Assembly: GCA_963775635.1 (NCBI GenBank)
Contig: CAVZJO010000009.1
Coordinates: forward strand, 28,178 to 92,177
Length of the DNA: 64,000 nucleotides
Source of the DNA: JALORV01 sp963775635
GTDB taxonomy: Bacteria; Pseudomonadota; Gammaproteobacteria; Burkholderiales; Burkholderiaceae_F
Direction: 5' to 3'
Position 1 is the first letter of the stretch. Each line of letters begins with the position of its first letter. The notes under the pieces were generated by a model. That model was not told where the DNA came from, ran no database searches, and saw only the letters and a program-made list of their open reading frames with translations. The translations under genes and the position numbers were made by a program. Positions 43,700 to 52,495 of the stretch are shown piece by piece.

Positions 43700-44738
43700 A
43701 TGAGAAATGCTTGCATCAAGGCCCTCGCGGCCGCCTTTGCATTGGCCAGTGTCTTCTCTACAGCCCTGGCGCAGGAAGTGACCGGCGCCGGTGCGACCTT
43801 CCCGGCTCCGCTCTATGCGAAGTGGGCCGATGCCTACAACAAGGCAACGGGTGTTCGCATTAATTACCAGTCGGTCGGATCCGGTGCGGGTCTCCGCCAG
43901 ATCCGCGGCAAGACCGTCGACTTCGGCGCTTCCGACATGCCGCTGACGGACGACGAATTGCAGAAGGACGGGCTGGTTCAGTTTCCGACCGTGATCGGCG
44001 GCGTGGTTCCCGTGTTCAATATTCAGGGGATCGAGGCGCGCCAACTGCGCCTGACGGGCCAAGTGCTGGGTGACATCTATCTTGGCAAAATCACCAAGTG
44101 GAACGATCCGGCGATCGCTGCACTCAATCCCGGACTCAAGTTGCCTGACACTGCGATATCGCCAGTACGCCGCGCCGACGGTTCCGGCACGACGTTCATC
44201 TTCACGAACTATCTGTCGAAGGTGAACCCGGAATGGAAGACCAAGGTCGGCGAAGGGACCGCCGTCAACTGGCCCGCGGGCGCGGGTGGCAAGGGTAACG
44301 AGGGCGTCTCCGCGTTTGTGCAGCGACTGCCGAACTCGATCGGCTATGTCGAGTACGCGTACGCCAAGCAGAACAAGCTGCCCTACGCATTGATGCAGAA
44401 CTCTGCGGGCGCCTTCGTGGCGCCTGATGACGCGGCGTTCAAAGCGGCGGCCGCAGGCGCGGACTGGTCGAAGACGTTCTACCAGATACTGACCAACCAG
44501 CCGGGCAAGGACTCGTGGCCGATCACGGGCGCTACGTTCATCATGATGCACACCAAGCAGGACAAGCCGCAACAGGCATCGGCTGCACTGCGCTTTTTCG
44601 ACTGGGCGTTTGCCAACGGCGACAAGATGTCGGATGACCTCGACTATGTTCCGCTGCCGGACAAGCGTCGAAGCGATAATCCGCCAGCAATGGGGCAAGA
44701 TAACCGACGCTTCGGGCAAGGCGGTCCTTTCCAAGTAG
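43700..44738 (+). CDS. pstS: Phosphate ABC transporter substrate-binding protein PstS, frameshift near the C-terminus
   Basis: About 345 residues from ATG 43700. The Sec signal ends near ALAQEV (residue 24). Phosphate-binding motifs: GAGATFPAPLYAKWADAY, VGSGAGLRQI, DFGASDMPLT and RADGSGTTFIFTNYLS. The frame breaks near 44663, after LDYVPLPD. The long frame then reads unrelated residues to 44902, while the family C-terminus VEAIIRQQWGKITDASGKAVLSK continues in another frame to TAG 44736-44738. Only about the last 25 residues are affected. It binds phosphate (and usually excludes arsenate) in the periplasm. Confidence 0.93.
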
Positions 44739-44840
44739 TGTTTACGCCGCCGGCTCCGCGGGTGCTCGCTCGCGGCGCGGCGGACCTATTGCAGGCTCCC
44801 GCGGGGCACGGACCGTGCTTCGCTGCGAGGGGACCATACG

Positions 44841-45855
44841 ATGGACGCTACTGTGTCCGAAGCCGCGTACCGCACGGAAGTCAGGGCCGCGCGGATGCCT
44901 GAAGGGCCTCCCGCGAGGCGGTCCGGTCGGCTCGGCGACCTCGATCTTTCTGAACCTGACGCGTGGCGCAGCCATACTCACGCTGTTGCTGCTCGCCGGG
45001 ATCATCTTGTCGCTGGTGATCGGCGCCTGGCCGTCGATCCGCGAATTCGGGCTGAAGTTCCTGTGGACCGCCGAGTGGGATCCCGTTCAGGAGAAGTTCG
45101 GCGGGCTGGTCATGATCTACGGCACGCTGATGACCTCACTGATTGCGCTGATCATTGCGGTCCCGGTCAGCTTCGGCATCGCGCTCTTTCTGACCGAGCT
45201 TTCGCCGAAATGGTTGAAGCGTCCGTTGGGAACCGCGATTGAACTGCTGGCGGCGATCCCATCGATCGTCTACGGCATGTGGGGCCTGCTGGTGTTCGCG
45301 CCCATCCTGTCGCAGTTCGTACAGCAGCCGTTGCAGCGGGCCTTCGGTGACGTACCAGTACTGGGCAGTTTGTTCTCCGGCGCCCCGGTCGGCATCGGTA
45401 TCCTTTCGGCCGGCATCATCCTGGCCATCATGATCATCCCGTTCATCGCGGCGGTGATGCGCGATGTGTTCGAGATCACGCCGCCGATGCTGAAGGAGTC
45501 CGCCTATGGCGTCGGGGCCACGACCTGGGAAGTGGTCTGGAGAGTTGTGCTTCCGTACACCAAGGTAGGTGTCATCGGCGGCATCATGCTCGGGCTGGGC
45601 CGCGCGCTCGGCGAAACGATGGCGGTGACCTTCGTGATCGGCAATTTCAACCAGCTGAACAGCCTGTCGTTGTTCGAGGCCGCCAACTCGATCACTTCGG
45701 CGCTGGCCAACGAGTTCGCCGAGGCAACCCCCGGATTGCACGAGGCTTCGCTGATCTACCTGGGACTGATCCTTTTCTTCATTACGCTGGTCGTGCTGGC
45801 ATTCAGCAAGTATTTGCTGATGCGGCTGAAGGCCGGTGAAGGGGCGAAGACATGA
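44841..45855 (+). CDS. pstC: Phosphate ABC transporter permease PstC, possible frameshift in the N-terminal tail
   Basis: The permease core is clear from about 44900: LTRGAAILTLLLLAGIILSLV (helix 1), then a periplasmic loop, and the inner-membrane permease domain with the EAA loop SAYGVGATTWEVVWRVVLPYTKVG. About 335 residues. ATG 44841, with GAGGGG upstream, begins MDATVSEAAYRTEV but is in a different frame from the core, so a one-base change somewhere in 44860-44900 is likely. The alternative is a GTG start at 44815, in frame with the core but with an odd N-terminus. The stop overlaps the pstA start (ATGA). Confidence 0.9.
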
Positions 45856-46727
45856 ACGCCATCGCCCAGCCCGTCAATGCCGACTACCGGCTGCCGATGC
45901 ACCGGCGTCGCAAGGTAATCAACGTCATTGCGCTGACGTTGTCCCTCGCGGCGATGGCCTTCGGCCTGGTATGGCTGATCTGGATCCTGTGGGACACGCT
46001 GTGGCTGGGCGTGCACGGACTGAGCGTCGCGATTTTCGTGCAGGACACTCCGCCGCCCAATGCGGACGGCGGGGGCCTGCGCAACGCGATCGTCGGTTCG
46101 TTGGGGATGGTGCTCGCCGCCACGGCGGTCGGAACGCCGATTGGAATCCTGGCGGGAATCTATCTCGGCGAGTATGGCCAGCGGGGCTGGCTCGGCAATG
46201 TCACCCGATTCATCAACGACATTCTGTTGTCCGCCCCATCGATCGTGATCGGACTGTTCGTCTACACGATCATCGTCGCGCAGACGAGAACCTTCTCGGC
46301 GTTCGCCGGGATCGTTGCGCTGGCGCTGATCGTGATCCCGGTCGTGGTTCGGACGACCGAGAACATGCTGCTGCTGATCCCCAATGCACTGCGCGAGGCG
46401 ACCTTTGCGCTGGGCGCGCCCAAGTGGATCGTGATCCGTCGCGTCACCTTGAAGGCCGCGCGGGCAGGCGTGATTACCGGTGTGCTGTTGGCGCTGGCGC
46501 GCATCGCCGGCGAAACGGCGCCGCTGCTGTTTACCGCCCTGTCGAACCAATTCTTCACGCTGAGCCTCGGCCAGCCGATGGCGAACCTGCCGGTGACGAT
46601 CTTCAAGTTCGCCATGAGCCCGTTCACCAACTGGCAGCAGATGGCCTGGGTCGGGGTCTTCCTCATCACGGTCGGCGTACTCGTACTGAACATTGCCGCG
46701 CGAGTACTGTTTCGCCACAAGAACTAG
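45852..46727 (+). CDS. pstA: Phosphate ABC transporter permease PstA
   Basis: 291 residues with six predicted membrane helices; the first is VIALTLSLAAMAFGLVWLIW. The permease signature includes GLRNAIVGSLGMVLAATAVGTPIGILAGIYLGEYG and the EAA loop ATFALGAPKWIVIRRVTLKAARAG, which contacts PstB. The start overlaps the pstC stop. It pairs with PstC to form the membrane channel. The frame is intact. Confidence 0.97.
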   Translation: MNAIAQPVNADYRLPMHRRRKVINVIALTLSLAAMAFGLVWLIWILWDTLWLGVHGLSVAIFVQDTPPPNADGGGLRNAIVGSLGMVLAATAVGTPIGILAGIYLGEYGQRGWLGNVTRFINDILLSAPSIVIGLFVYTIIVAQTRTFSAFAGIVALALIVIPVVVRTTENMLLLIPNALREATFALGAPKWIVIRRVTLKAARAGVITGVLLALARIAGETAPLLFTALSNQFFTLSLGQPMANLPVTIFKFAMSPFTNWQQMAWVGVFLITVGVLVLNIAARVLFRHKN

Positions 46728-46735
46728 GAGCCACG

Positions 46736-47524
46736 ATGGACACCGCCAAGAGCGCGCTGAAGCCGACCGAGACGGTCAAGATGAAAGTCCGCGACCTCAA
46801 CTTCTACTACGGCAAGTTCCAGGCGCTGAAGAACATCAACCTCGAAATCCCGGAAAAGAAGGTCACCGCCTTCATCGGGCCGTCGGGCTGCGGCAAATCG
46901 ACGCTGCTGCGGGTGTTCAACCGCATGTTCGAGCTGTATCCCGAGCAGCGCGCCCTTGGCGAGGTCAACGTCGACGGCGAGAATATCCTCACTTCGAAAG
47001 AGGACGTCGCGTTGATCAGAGCCAAGATCGGGATGGTGTTCCAGAAGCCGACGCCGTTTCCGATGTCGATCTACGACAATATCGCTTTCGGCGTGAAGCT
47101 GTTCGAGGATCTGTCGAAGTCGGCCCTGGACGATCGTGTCGAATGGGCGCTGCGCAAAGGAGCACTGTGGAACGAGGTGAAGGATAAGCTGGGACAGAGC
47201 GGCACCAGCCTTTCCGGCGGGCAGCAGCAGCGGCTGTGCATCGCGCGCGGGATCGCGGTGCGGCCCGAGATCATCCTGTTCGATGAGCCGTGTTCGGCGC
47301 TCGACCCCATTTCGACCGCAAAAATCGAGGAGCTGATCGACGAACTCAAGTCGGACTACACGGTGGCCATCGTCACGCACAACATGCAGCAGGCGGCCCG
47401 GGTCTCGGACTACACGGCGTACATGTATCTCGGCGACCTGGTCGAGTTCGGCGAGACCGACCAGATCTTCATCAAGCCGAGGAAGAGGGAAACCGAGGAC
47501 TACATTACCGGGCGCTTCGGCTGA
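46736..47524 (+). CDS. pstB: Phosphate ABC transporter ATP-binding protein PstB
   Basis: 262 residues from ATG 46736. Walker A is GPSGCGKSTLLRVFNRM, the signature motif is SGGQQQRLCIARGIAV, Walker B is IILFDEPCSALDPIS, and the switch His is in VAIVTHNMQQAARVSD. N-terminal RDLNFYYGKFQALKNINLEI and the insert GENILTSKEDVALIRAKIGMVFQKP are typical of PstB. It powers PstSCA and takes part in PhoR signalling through PhoU. Confidence 0.98.
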   Translation: MDTAKSALKPTETVKMKVRDLNFYYGKFQALKNINLEIPEKKVTAFIGPSGCGKSTLLRVFNRMFELYPEQRALGEVNVDGENILTSKEDVALIRAKIGMVFQKPTPFPMSIYDNIAFGVKLFEDLSKSALDDRVEWALRKGALWNEVKDKLGQSGTSLSGGQQQRLCIARGIAVRPEIILFDEPCSALDPISTAKIEELIDELKSDYTVAIVTHNMQQAARVSDYTAYMYLGDLVEFGETDQIFIKPRKRETEDYITGRFG

Positions 47525-47564
47525 CCCGTAGGCCCATAATCGGGATGACACGGAAGGGCGGCAG

Positions 47565-48275
47565 ATGAGTGGAGATCACTCGATGAGAAAGTACGACGAG
47601 GAACTCGAGGCAATGCGCTCGCGCGTGCTGCAGATGGGCGGCCTGGTCGAGTCGCAGGTACGTACCGCGCTCGACGCTTTTGAGACGGCCAATGTCGACC
47701 AGGCGCAGCAGGCGATCGACGCCGACCGCCGCGTCAACGAGCTCGAAATGGACCTTGACCAGATGGTCAACCACGTGATCGCGCGCCGGCAGCCGACGGC
47801 CGGAGACCTGCGCATGATCACCGGCATCGCCAAGGCGATCACGGACATCGAGCGAATCGGCGACGAGGCCAGCAAGATTGCGCGCGCCGCCAAATGGTTG
47901 CGCGAGAAGGCCGGCCAGTCGCGCGTGAATCGCGTTCCTGACATCCGCTATTCGGGCGATGCGGCGGTTTCGATGCTGAGGCGCGCGCTCGATGCCTTCG
48001 CGCGCCTGGATGCCCAGGCTGCGGCGTCGATCATCAAGGACGATCAGGGCGTAGACGACCGTTTCCGCGCCATCCTGCGGCAGCTGATCACCTTCATGAT
48101 GGAGGATCCGCGGACCATCTCCGCGTCGCTCGATACCGTGTGGGCCGCCAAGGCGATCGAGCGGATCGGCGACCACTCGAAGAACATCGCCGAGCACGTG
48201 ATCTTCATCTCGCAGGGGCTCGATGCACGGCATCTGACTCCCGACGAAGTCGAGCGCGCGGTGGCGCGCGGGTAG
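47565..48275 (+). CDS. phoU: Phosphate-signalling regulator PhoU
   Basis: 236 residues made of two three-helix bundles, each with the PhoU E/DxxxD metal-binding pattern (for example ERIGDEASKIA near residue 95 and ERIGDHSKNIAEHVIF near 200). It links PstB and PhoR so that PhoR kinase is off when phosphate is plentiful. ATG 47565 is followed by a second ATG at 47583; the shorter form begins MRKYDEELEAMRSRV, the more usual N-terminus, so the start is uncertain by six codons. Confidence 0.96.
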   Translation: MSGDHSMRKYDEELEAMRSRVLQMGGLVESQVRTALDAFETANVDQAQQAIDADRRVNELEMDLDQMVNHVIARRQPTAGDLRMITGIAKAITDIERIGDEASKIARAAKWLREKAGQSRVNRVPDIRYSGDAAVSMLRRALDAFARLDAQAAASIIKDDQGVDDRFRAILRQLITFMMEDPRTISASLDTVWAAKAIERIGDHSKNIAEHVIFISQGLDARHLTPDEVERAVARG

Positions 48276-48282
48276 GACTGGC

Positions 48283-48978
48283 ATGGGTGCATCAATACTC
48301 GTCGTCGAGGATGAACCGGCTATCCAGGAGCTGGTTGCCTACACCTGCAGCAGCAACGGCTATGCGGTGCGCCGTGCCGAGTCGGTGAGTGCAGCGCGCG
48401 AAGCGATCGGCCAGCAGTTGCCCGATCTCGTCTTGCTCGACTGGATGCTGCCGGACAAGCCGGGTATCGACCTGCTGAAGGATCTGCGGACCGGGGAGCG
48501 CACGCGAGCCGTGCCCGTGATCATGCTGACAGCGCGCGGCAGCGAAGCTGACCGCGTGGTGGGGCTCGATACCGGCGCCGACGACTACGTGGTCAAGCCG
48601 TTCTCGCCGCGTGAACTGGTGTCGAGGATACGGGCGGTGTTTCGCCGGCGCGCGCCCCAGCTGGGCGGCGAGGCGATCGTCTATGGTCCGCTCACCGTCG
48701 ACACCGCTCGCCACGAGGTCCGTGTCGATGGCCAGACGGTTCGCATGGGACTGGCGGAATTCAAGCTACTGGGCTTCCTCGTCAGTCATCCGGAGCGCGT
48801 GTATTCACGCACGCAGTTGCTCGACCAGGTCTGGGGCGACCACGTCTTCATCGAGGAACGCACGATCGATGTCCACATGCTTCGACTGCGCAAGGCGCTG
48901 GCTCCGGTCAACGCGCAGCATCTGGTGCAGACCGTGCGCGGGCTCGGCTACCGCCTGTCCATGGGTACGGAGCACTGA
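48283..48978 (+). CDS. phoB: Phosphate regulon response regulator PhoB
   Basis: 231 residues. Receiver: VVEDEPAIQELVAYTC, phospho-acceptor Asp in LVLLDWMLPDKPG (residue about 54), Thr in IMLTARGSE and Lys in YVVKPFSPREL. The OmpR-type winged helix covers residues 130-228 (LLDQVWGDHVFIEERTIDVHMLRLRKAL). It binds Pho boxes such as those before pstS. It starts 8 bases after phoU. Confidence 0.97.
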   Translation: MGASILVVEDEPAIQELVAYTCSSNGYAVRRAESVSAAREAIGQQLPDLVLLDWMLPDKPGIDLLKDLRTGERTRAVPVIMLTARGSEADRVVGLDTGADDYVVKPFSPRELVSRIRAVFRRRAPQLGGEAIVYGPLTVDTARHEVRVDGQTVRMGLAEFKLLGFLVSHPERVYSRTQLLDQVWGDHVFIEERTIDVHMLRLRKALAPVNAQHLVQTVRGLGYRLSMGTEH

Positions 48979-49081
48979 CGGTTGCATTGGAACGCGCGGC
49001 CAGCGGCGCGCGATTGCGCGGCGATTCCGCGTTTGTGTTGTCGCTAGAGAAGTGTTTCGGACGCCGAGCTAGACTCGACGC

Positions 49082-50425
49082 ATGCCCGATCGCATGAACT
49101 TCCGGTTCGCCCTGCTCGGTCCTTCGCTGCTGCGGCTCGCGCTGCTTGCGGTGGTCGGCGCCGTGGTGGCGTTCGTGTTCGGTGCCGTGCCAGCGCTGTG
49201 GGTCGTCATCTCCGGGCTGATCGTCCAGCTGGCCGTGCACATGAGCTACGCAACCCGGCTCGCGGCATGGCTCGAGTCGCCTCGGCTCGACGACATTCCG
49301 AATGGGTGGGGCCTTTGGGCCGATGTCTTCGCGCGCCTGTACCGCCAGCGGCGCTCGACCGAGCACAACGAGCGCCGTCTGGTCGAAAACGAGGAACGGT
49401 TCCGCCGGACGATCAGCGCGCTGCCCGAAGGGATCGTGCTGATCGATACTACATTGCAGATCGACTGGTGCAACCCGGTCGCCGAGGAACACCTGGGAAT
49501 CCAGCTCAGTGCGGATCAAGGTCTGCGCCTCACGAACCTGGTGCGCGACCCCGAGTTCGTCAATTACGTGACTTCGGCGCACTTCGACGCACCGCTGGTA
49601 TTCCGTCCTCTGGCACGCCCGGGCTTTGCGCTCGAGGTGCGCGTCATCGACTTCGAGGCTGAACGCTCGATCGTCATCACGCGGGACATCACCCAGCGCG
49701 AGCGCGTCGACGCGGTCCGGCGCGATTTCATCGCCAATGTTTCGCACGAGCTGCGGACGCCGCTGACGGTCGTCACCGGTTTCCTCGAGATGCTGCTCGA
49801 CGCGCAGCCGCAGGATGCCGGGACGCGCCAGCATCATCTGGGTCTGATGCATGAGCAGGCGCGGCGGATGACCCGGCTGGTTGAAGACCTGCTGACACTC
49901 TCGCGGCTCGAGTCGAGCGAGAGCGTCCTGGCGAATGACGTGGTCGATGTCCGGCGACTCGTGGGCGAAGTCGGCGATGAGGCTCGCGTGCTGTCCAATG
50001 GCAGGCACCGGGTGATCGTCCACGCGCCACCGGCGTTCGTGCGTGGCAGCCGCGACGAGCTGCGCAGTGCATTCGGCAACCTGGTCTCCAATGCGATCCG
50101 TTACACGCCGGACGGCGGACAGATCGAGCTGCGCTGGGTAGAGAGTGAGAGCGAAGGGCGCTTCGAGGTCGAGGACACTGGAATCGGTATCGCCCCCGAG
50201 CACCTGTCGCGATTGACCGAGCGCTTCTACCGCGTCGACAAAAGCCGCTCGCGCGAAACCGGCGGCACCGGCCTCGGCTTGGCGATCGTCAAGCACATCC
50301 TGCTTCGGCATGACAGTCGGCTCGACATCGCGTCGAAGCTGGGCGAGGGCAGTACGTTCAGCGCGGTGCTGCCGGCGGAGCGGCTGCTGCCGGTCGCCGA
50401 TCTCGACATGGCCGATGCCGCCTAG
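49082..50425 (+). CDS. phoR: Phosphate regulon sensor histidine kinase PhoR
   Basis: 447 residues. The N-terminus has one hydrophobic hairpin (LALLAVVGAVVAFVFGAVPALWVVISGLIV) with almost no periplasmic loop, as in PhoR. A PAS domain follows (FRRTISALPEGIVLIDTTLQIDWCNP, about residues 100-205), then the H-box FIANVSHELRTPLTVVTGFLEML, N-box LRSAFGNLVSNAIRYTPDGGQI, and DTGIGIAPEHL and GTGLGLAIVKHIL. It phosphorylates PhoB at low phosphate. The usual burkholderial neighbours ppk and ppx are absent downstream. Confidence 0.97.
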   Translation: MPDRMNFRFALLGPSLLRLALLAVVGAVVAFVFGAVPALWVVISGLIVQLAVHMSYATRLAAWLESPRLDDIPNGWGLWADVFARLYRQRRSTEHNERRLVENEERFRRTISALPEGIVLIDTTLQIDWCNPVAEEHLGIQLSADQGLRLTNLVRDPEFVNYVTSAHFDAPLVFRPLARPGFALEVRVIDFEAERSIVITRDITQRERVDAVRRDFIANVSHELRTPLTVVTGFLEMLLDAQPQDAGTRQHHLGLMHEQARRMTRLVEDLLTLSRLESSESVLANDVVDVRRLVGEVGDEARVLSNGRHRVIVHAPPAFVRGSRDELRSAFGNLVSNAIRYTPDGGQIELRWVESESEGRFEVEDTGIGIAPEHLSRLTERFYRVDKSRSRETGGTGLGLAIVKHILLRHDSRLDIASKLGEGSTFSAVLPAERLLPVADLDMADAA

Positions 50426-50450
50426 CTGGAGGGATCGAGCGCACGGCCAG

Positions 50451-50459
50451 TGCTATCAT
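50451..50459 (+). promoter_or_regulatory. Candidate extended -10 promoter of the tRNA cluster
   Basis: TGCTATCAT (TGn plus TATCAT) ends 10 bases before the tRNA-Pro 5' end. No good -35 is visible. Confidence 0.4.
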
Positions 50460-50469
50460 CGCCAGCCCT

Positions 50470-50546
50470 CGGGGTGTAGCGCAGTCTGGTAGCGCGCCTG
50501 CTTTGGGAGCAGGATGTCGGGAGTTCGAATCTCTCCACCCCGACCA
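50470..50546 (+). tRNA. tRNA-Pro (anticodon TGG)
   Basis: 77 bases. Acceptor CGGGGTG pairs with CACCCCG; the anticodon arm is CCTGC-TTTGGGA-GCAGG with TGG; the T-arm is GGGAGTTCGAATCTCTC, and CCA is encoded. Discriminator A. Confidence 0.97.
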
Positions 50547-50581
50547 CGCGCCTTCCAGAGGCGCACCCGACGAGTTTCGAT

Positions 50582-50658
50582 CTGCCCGTAGCTCAGTCGG
50601 ATAGAGCACCAGCCTTCTAAGCTGGGGGTCACAGGTTCGATTCCTGTCGGGCAGGCCA
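50582..50658 (+). tRNA. tRNA-Arg (anticodon TCT)
   Basis: 77 bases. Acceptor CTGCCCG pairs with CGGGCAG; the anticodon arm is CCAGC-CTTCTAA-GCTGG with TCT; the T-arm is ACAGGTTCGATTCCTGT; CCA is encoded. Confidence 0.97.
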
Positions 50659-50667
50659 GTTTCTAGT

Positions 50668-50744
50668 GGTGGCTGTAGCTCAGTTGGTAGAGTCCCGGAT
50701 TGTGATTCCGGTTGTCGTGGGTTCGAGTCCCATCAGCCACCCCA
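50668..50744 (+). tRNA. tRNA-His (anticodon GTG)
   Basis: 77 bases including the encoded G-1 (50668) that pairs with discriminator C (50741), a tRNA-His identity feature. Acceptor GTGGCTG pairs with CAGCCAC, the anticodon is GTG in GATTGTGATTC, and CCA is encoded. Confidence 0.97.
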
Positions 50745-50993
50745 AATTCCTTCAAGCACTTGCGGGTCAGTGCTGACGGGAATCACAGTGCAATTCCCGC
50801 AACAATTCCTGTCATGAGAACTCACCATGATTGGTGCGGCTTCACGCTGATTTCTGGGCCGGCAACTACAAAGTCAACTTTCGGCCAGGAGCAGAGGTCG
50901 CGCACTAACCGACAGTTGACCGAAAAGCGGACGCATTGACGCCGCCGGTCGAGCTCCATCTGAGGAGCCGCCGGCGGGAAGCGTTCCGATTAC

Positions 50994-51706
50994 TCAGTTC
51001 GCCGCGACACCTACACTTTTTGCGGCCTTCTTTATGAGCTCAGATACGGCTCCAGGCTTTGAGACGTAGATTGCGTGGCTGCCACTGGACTCGACCACCT
51101 GGGCCCAGCTCGCTTGGACATAGTCGCTGGGCGGCTGGCGGGATCATCTTGTCGTCGGTGGCGACGAGGTACCAGCTGGGCTTTGTCTTCCACGCAGGTT
51201 CCCTGACGGCGCCGTTCAGTGCCGCCACCCCCCAAGGCACCTGGGAGTTCGCCATGAATTCGGCCTTCGCCTTGGGAGTCGCCCGCGAACGATGCCGGGA
51301 ACTTCGCCTTGTCGAGCAAGAAGAAGCCTTCCTGGGGCGGCAGGATCGGCGGGACCGGCGCGCCCGGCGGCGGATCCTTGATCAGCGCGGCGACAGACTC
51401 ACCCTTATCCGGTGCGAACGCGGCGATATAAACGAGACTCGCGACCTTGGGGTCGGTGCCCGCTTCCGTAATGACCACGCCACCATACGAATGGCCGACA
51501 AGAACGACGGGCGACTTCTGTTCGGCGATGACGCGCTTTGTGGCTGCCACATCGTCGGCGAGCGAGGTCGTCGGGTTCTGAACGATACTGACCTTATAGC
51601 CGTCCTTCCTCAGAATCTTGTAGACCTCCTCCCATCCGGAGCCGTCCACGAAGCCGCCGTGAACGAGAACAACTGACACTGGTGCCGCAGTAGCGACTTC
51701 AACCAT
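50994..51706 (-). pseudogene. Alpha/beta hydrolase, frameshifted
   Basis: From ATG 51706 the protein reads VSVVLVHGGFVDGSGWEEVY (oxyanion HG motif) and VVLVGHSYGGVVITEAG (nucleophile Ser in GHSYG), a salicylate esterase/hydroxynitrile lyase-like hydrolase. The frame changes near 51275 (after FPASFAGDS); MANSQVPWGVAALNGAVRE and KPSWYLVATDDKMIPPAAQR follow in another frame, and a further change near 51120 leads to GSHAIYVSKPGAVSELIKKA and the stop at 50994. That gives about 237 residues when repaired, with catalytic Asp and His (ATDD, GSHA) retained. The substrate is unknown. Confidence 0.8.
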
Positions 51707-51835
51707 GATGATCTCCTTTCTCTATCAAGGGCCAACAAAGTGAGCGGATTCGGAACGCGGCGCAGATGCGCGCCGGCCAACGACTTGCCGCTTGCCTCGC
51801 CGGAGGTACTTGCGCCTCTGTCCGTCAACGCGCGG

Positions 51836-52156
51836 CTACGAGTGGCAGACGACGACTTCGCTGATCTGCATGACTGGCGTGAGGTCGGTGTAGTTGGCGA
51901 TGTCCGCCATGATCTCTCTCGCGTTGGGGCCGAAGCCGGCTTGAAACTGCTCCACCGAGTCGCTGAAAATGTGGCACATGCCGACGTACGGGGGCGAGCT
52001 GCCCGGCGTCCCTCCGGCGAGGCCTTTGTCCACCGTGTAGTACAGGCAGGAGTCGCCCATGCGGCCCTTCACCAGCGGCATATGCTTGTCGCGGTAGTAC
52101 GTATGATCGAACCGGGCACCAGCACTGTTCGGGTACATCACACTGACTTTGATCAT
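51836..52156 (-). CDS. EthD family protein
   Basis: 106 residues from ATG 52156 (AGGAG upstream). It begins MIKVSVMYPNSAGARFDHTYYRDKHM, the N-terminus of EthD-type dimeric alpha/beta-barrel proteins, and includes YVGMCHIFSDSVEQFQAGFG. EthD homologues accompany oxidation or ether-degrading systems, but no specific role can be read here. It is followed on the same strand by the frameshifted alpha/beta hydrolase, 129 bases away. Confidence 0.85.
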   Translation of the reverse strand: MIKVSVMYPNSAGARFDHTYYRDKHMPLVKGRMGDSCLYYTVDKGLAGGTPGSSPPYVGMCHIFSDSVEQFQAGFGPNAREIMADIANYTDLTPVMQISEVVVCHS

Positions 52157-52495
52157 GCTGTGTCTCCTGTCCAATGTTGGTCTGACAGAGTAGAAGTGCC
52201 ATGGTGAGTAGGCAAGTCAGTTCTGGGCAGTGGCTTCGCCGGGTGCCTAATCCTTCTGCAAGGACTGCCAATGCGAATCAAGCATTGAAGTGATGTGAAG
52301 CCCGCGCACGGACACGCCGCTAACGCAACAGCCAATTGCCTCAAGTTGCTCTCGCCTGCAACTTCCGCGGACCTGGTCTGACCGGTGGATTTCCCGCCGT
52401 CATAGGACTGTGAGGCGCCCGGCGCGATCCCGGCGGGCGCTTATCAACTCAGGCTGGTCATTTTGGGCCAGCAGGCGTTCGGTAACCTTGCGCCG
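52157..52495. other. 339-base gap between divergent EthD and antiporter genes
   Basis: Divergent upstream region. I find no ORF, RNA gene, convincing promoter or repeat here. Confidence 0.6.

Noticed and set aside
48908..50311. 467-codon open frame on the minus strand
   Set aside because: Antisense to phoR, which has all kinase boxes.
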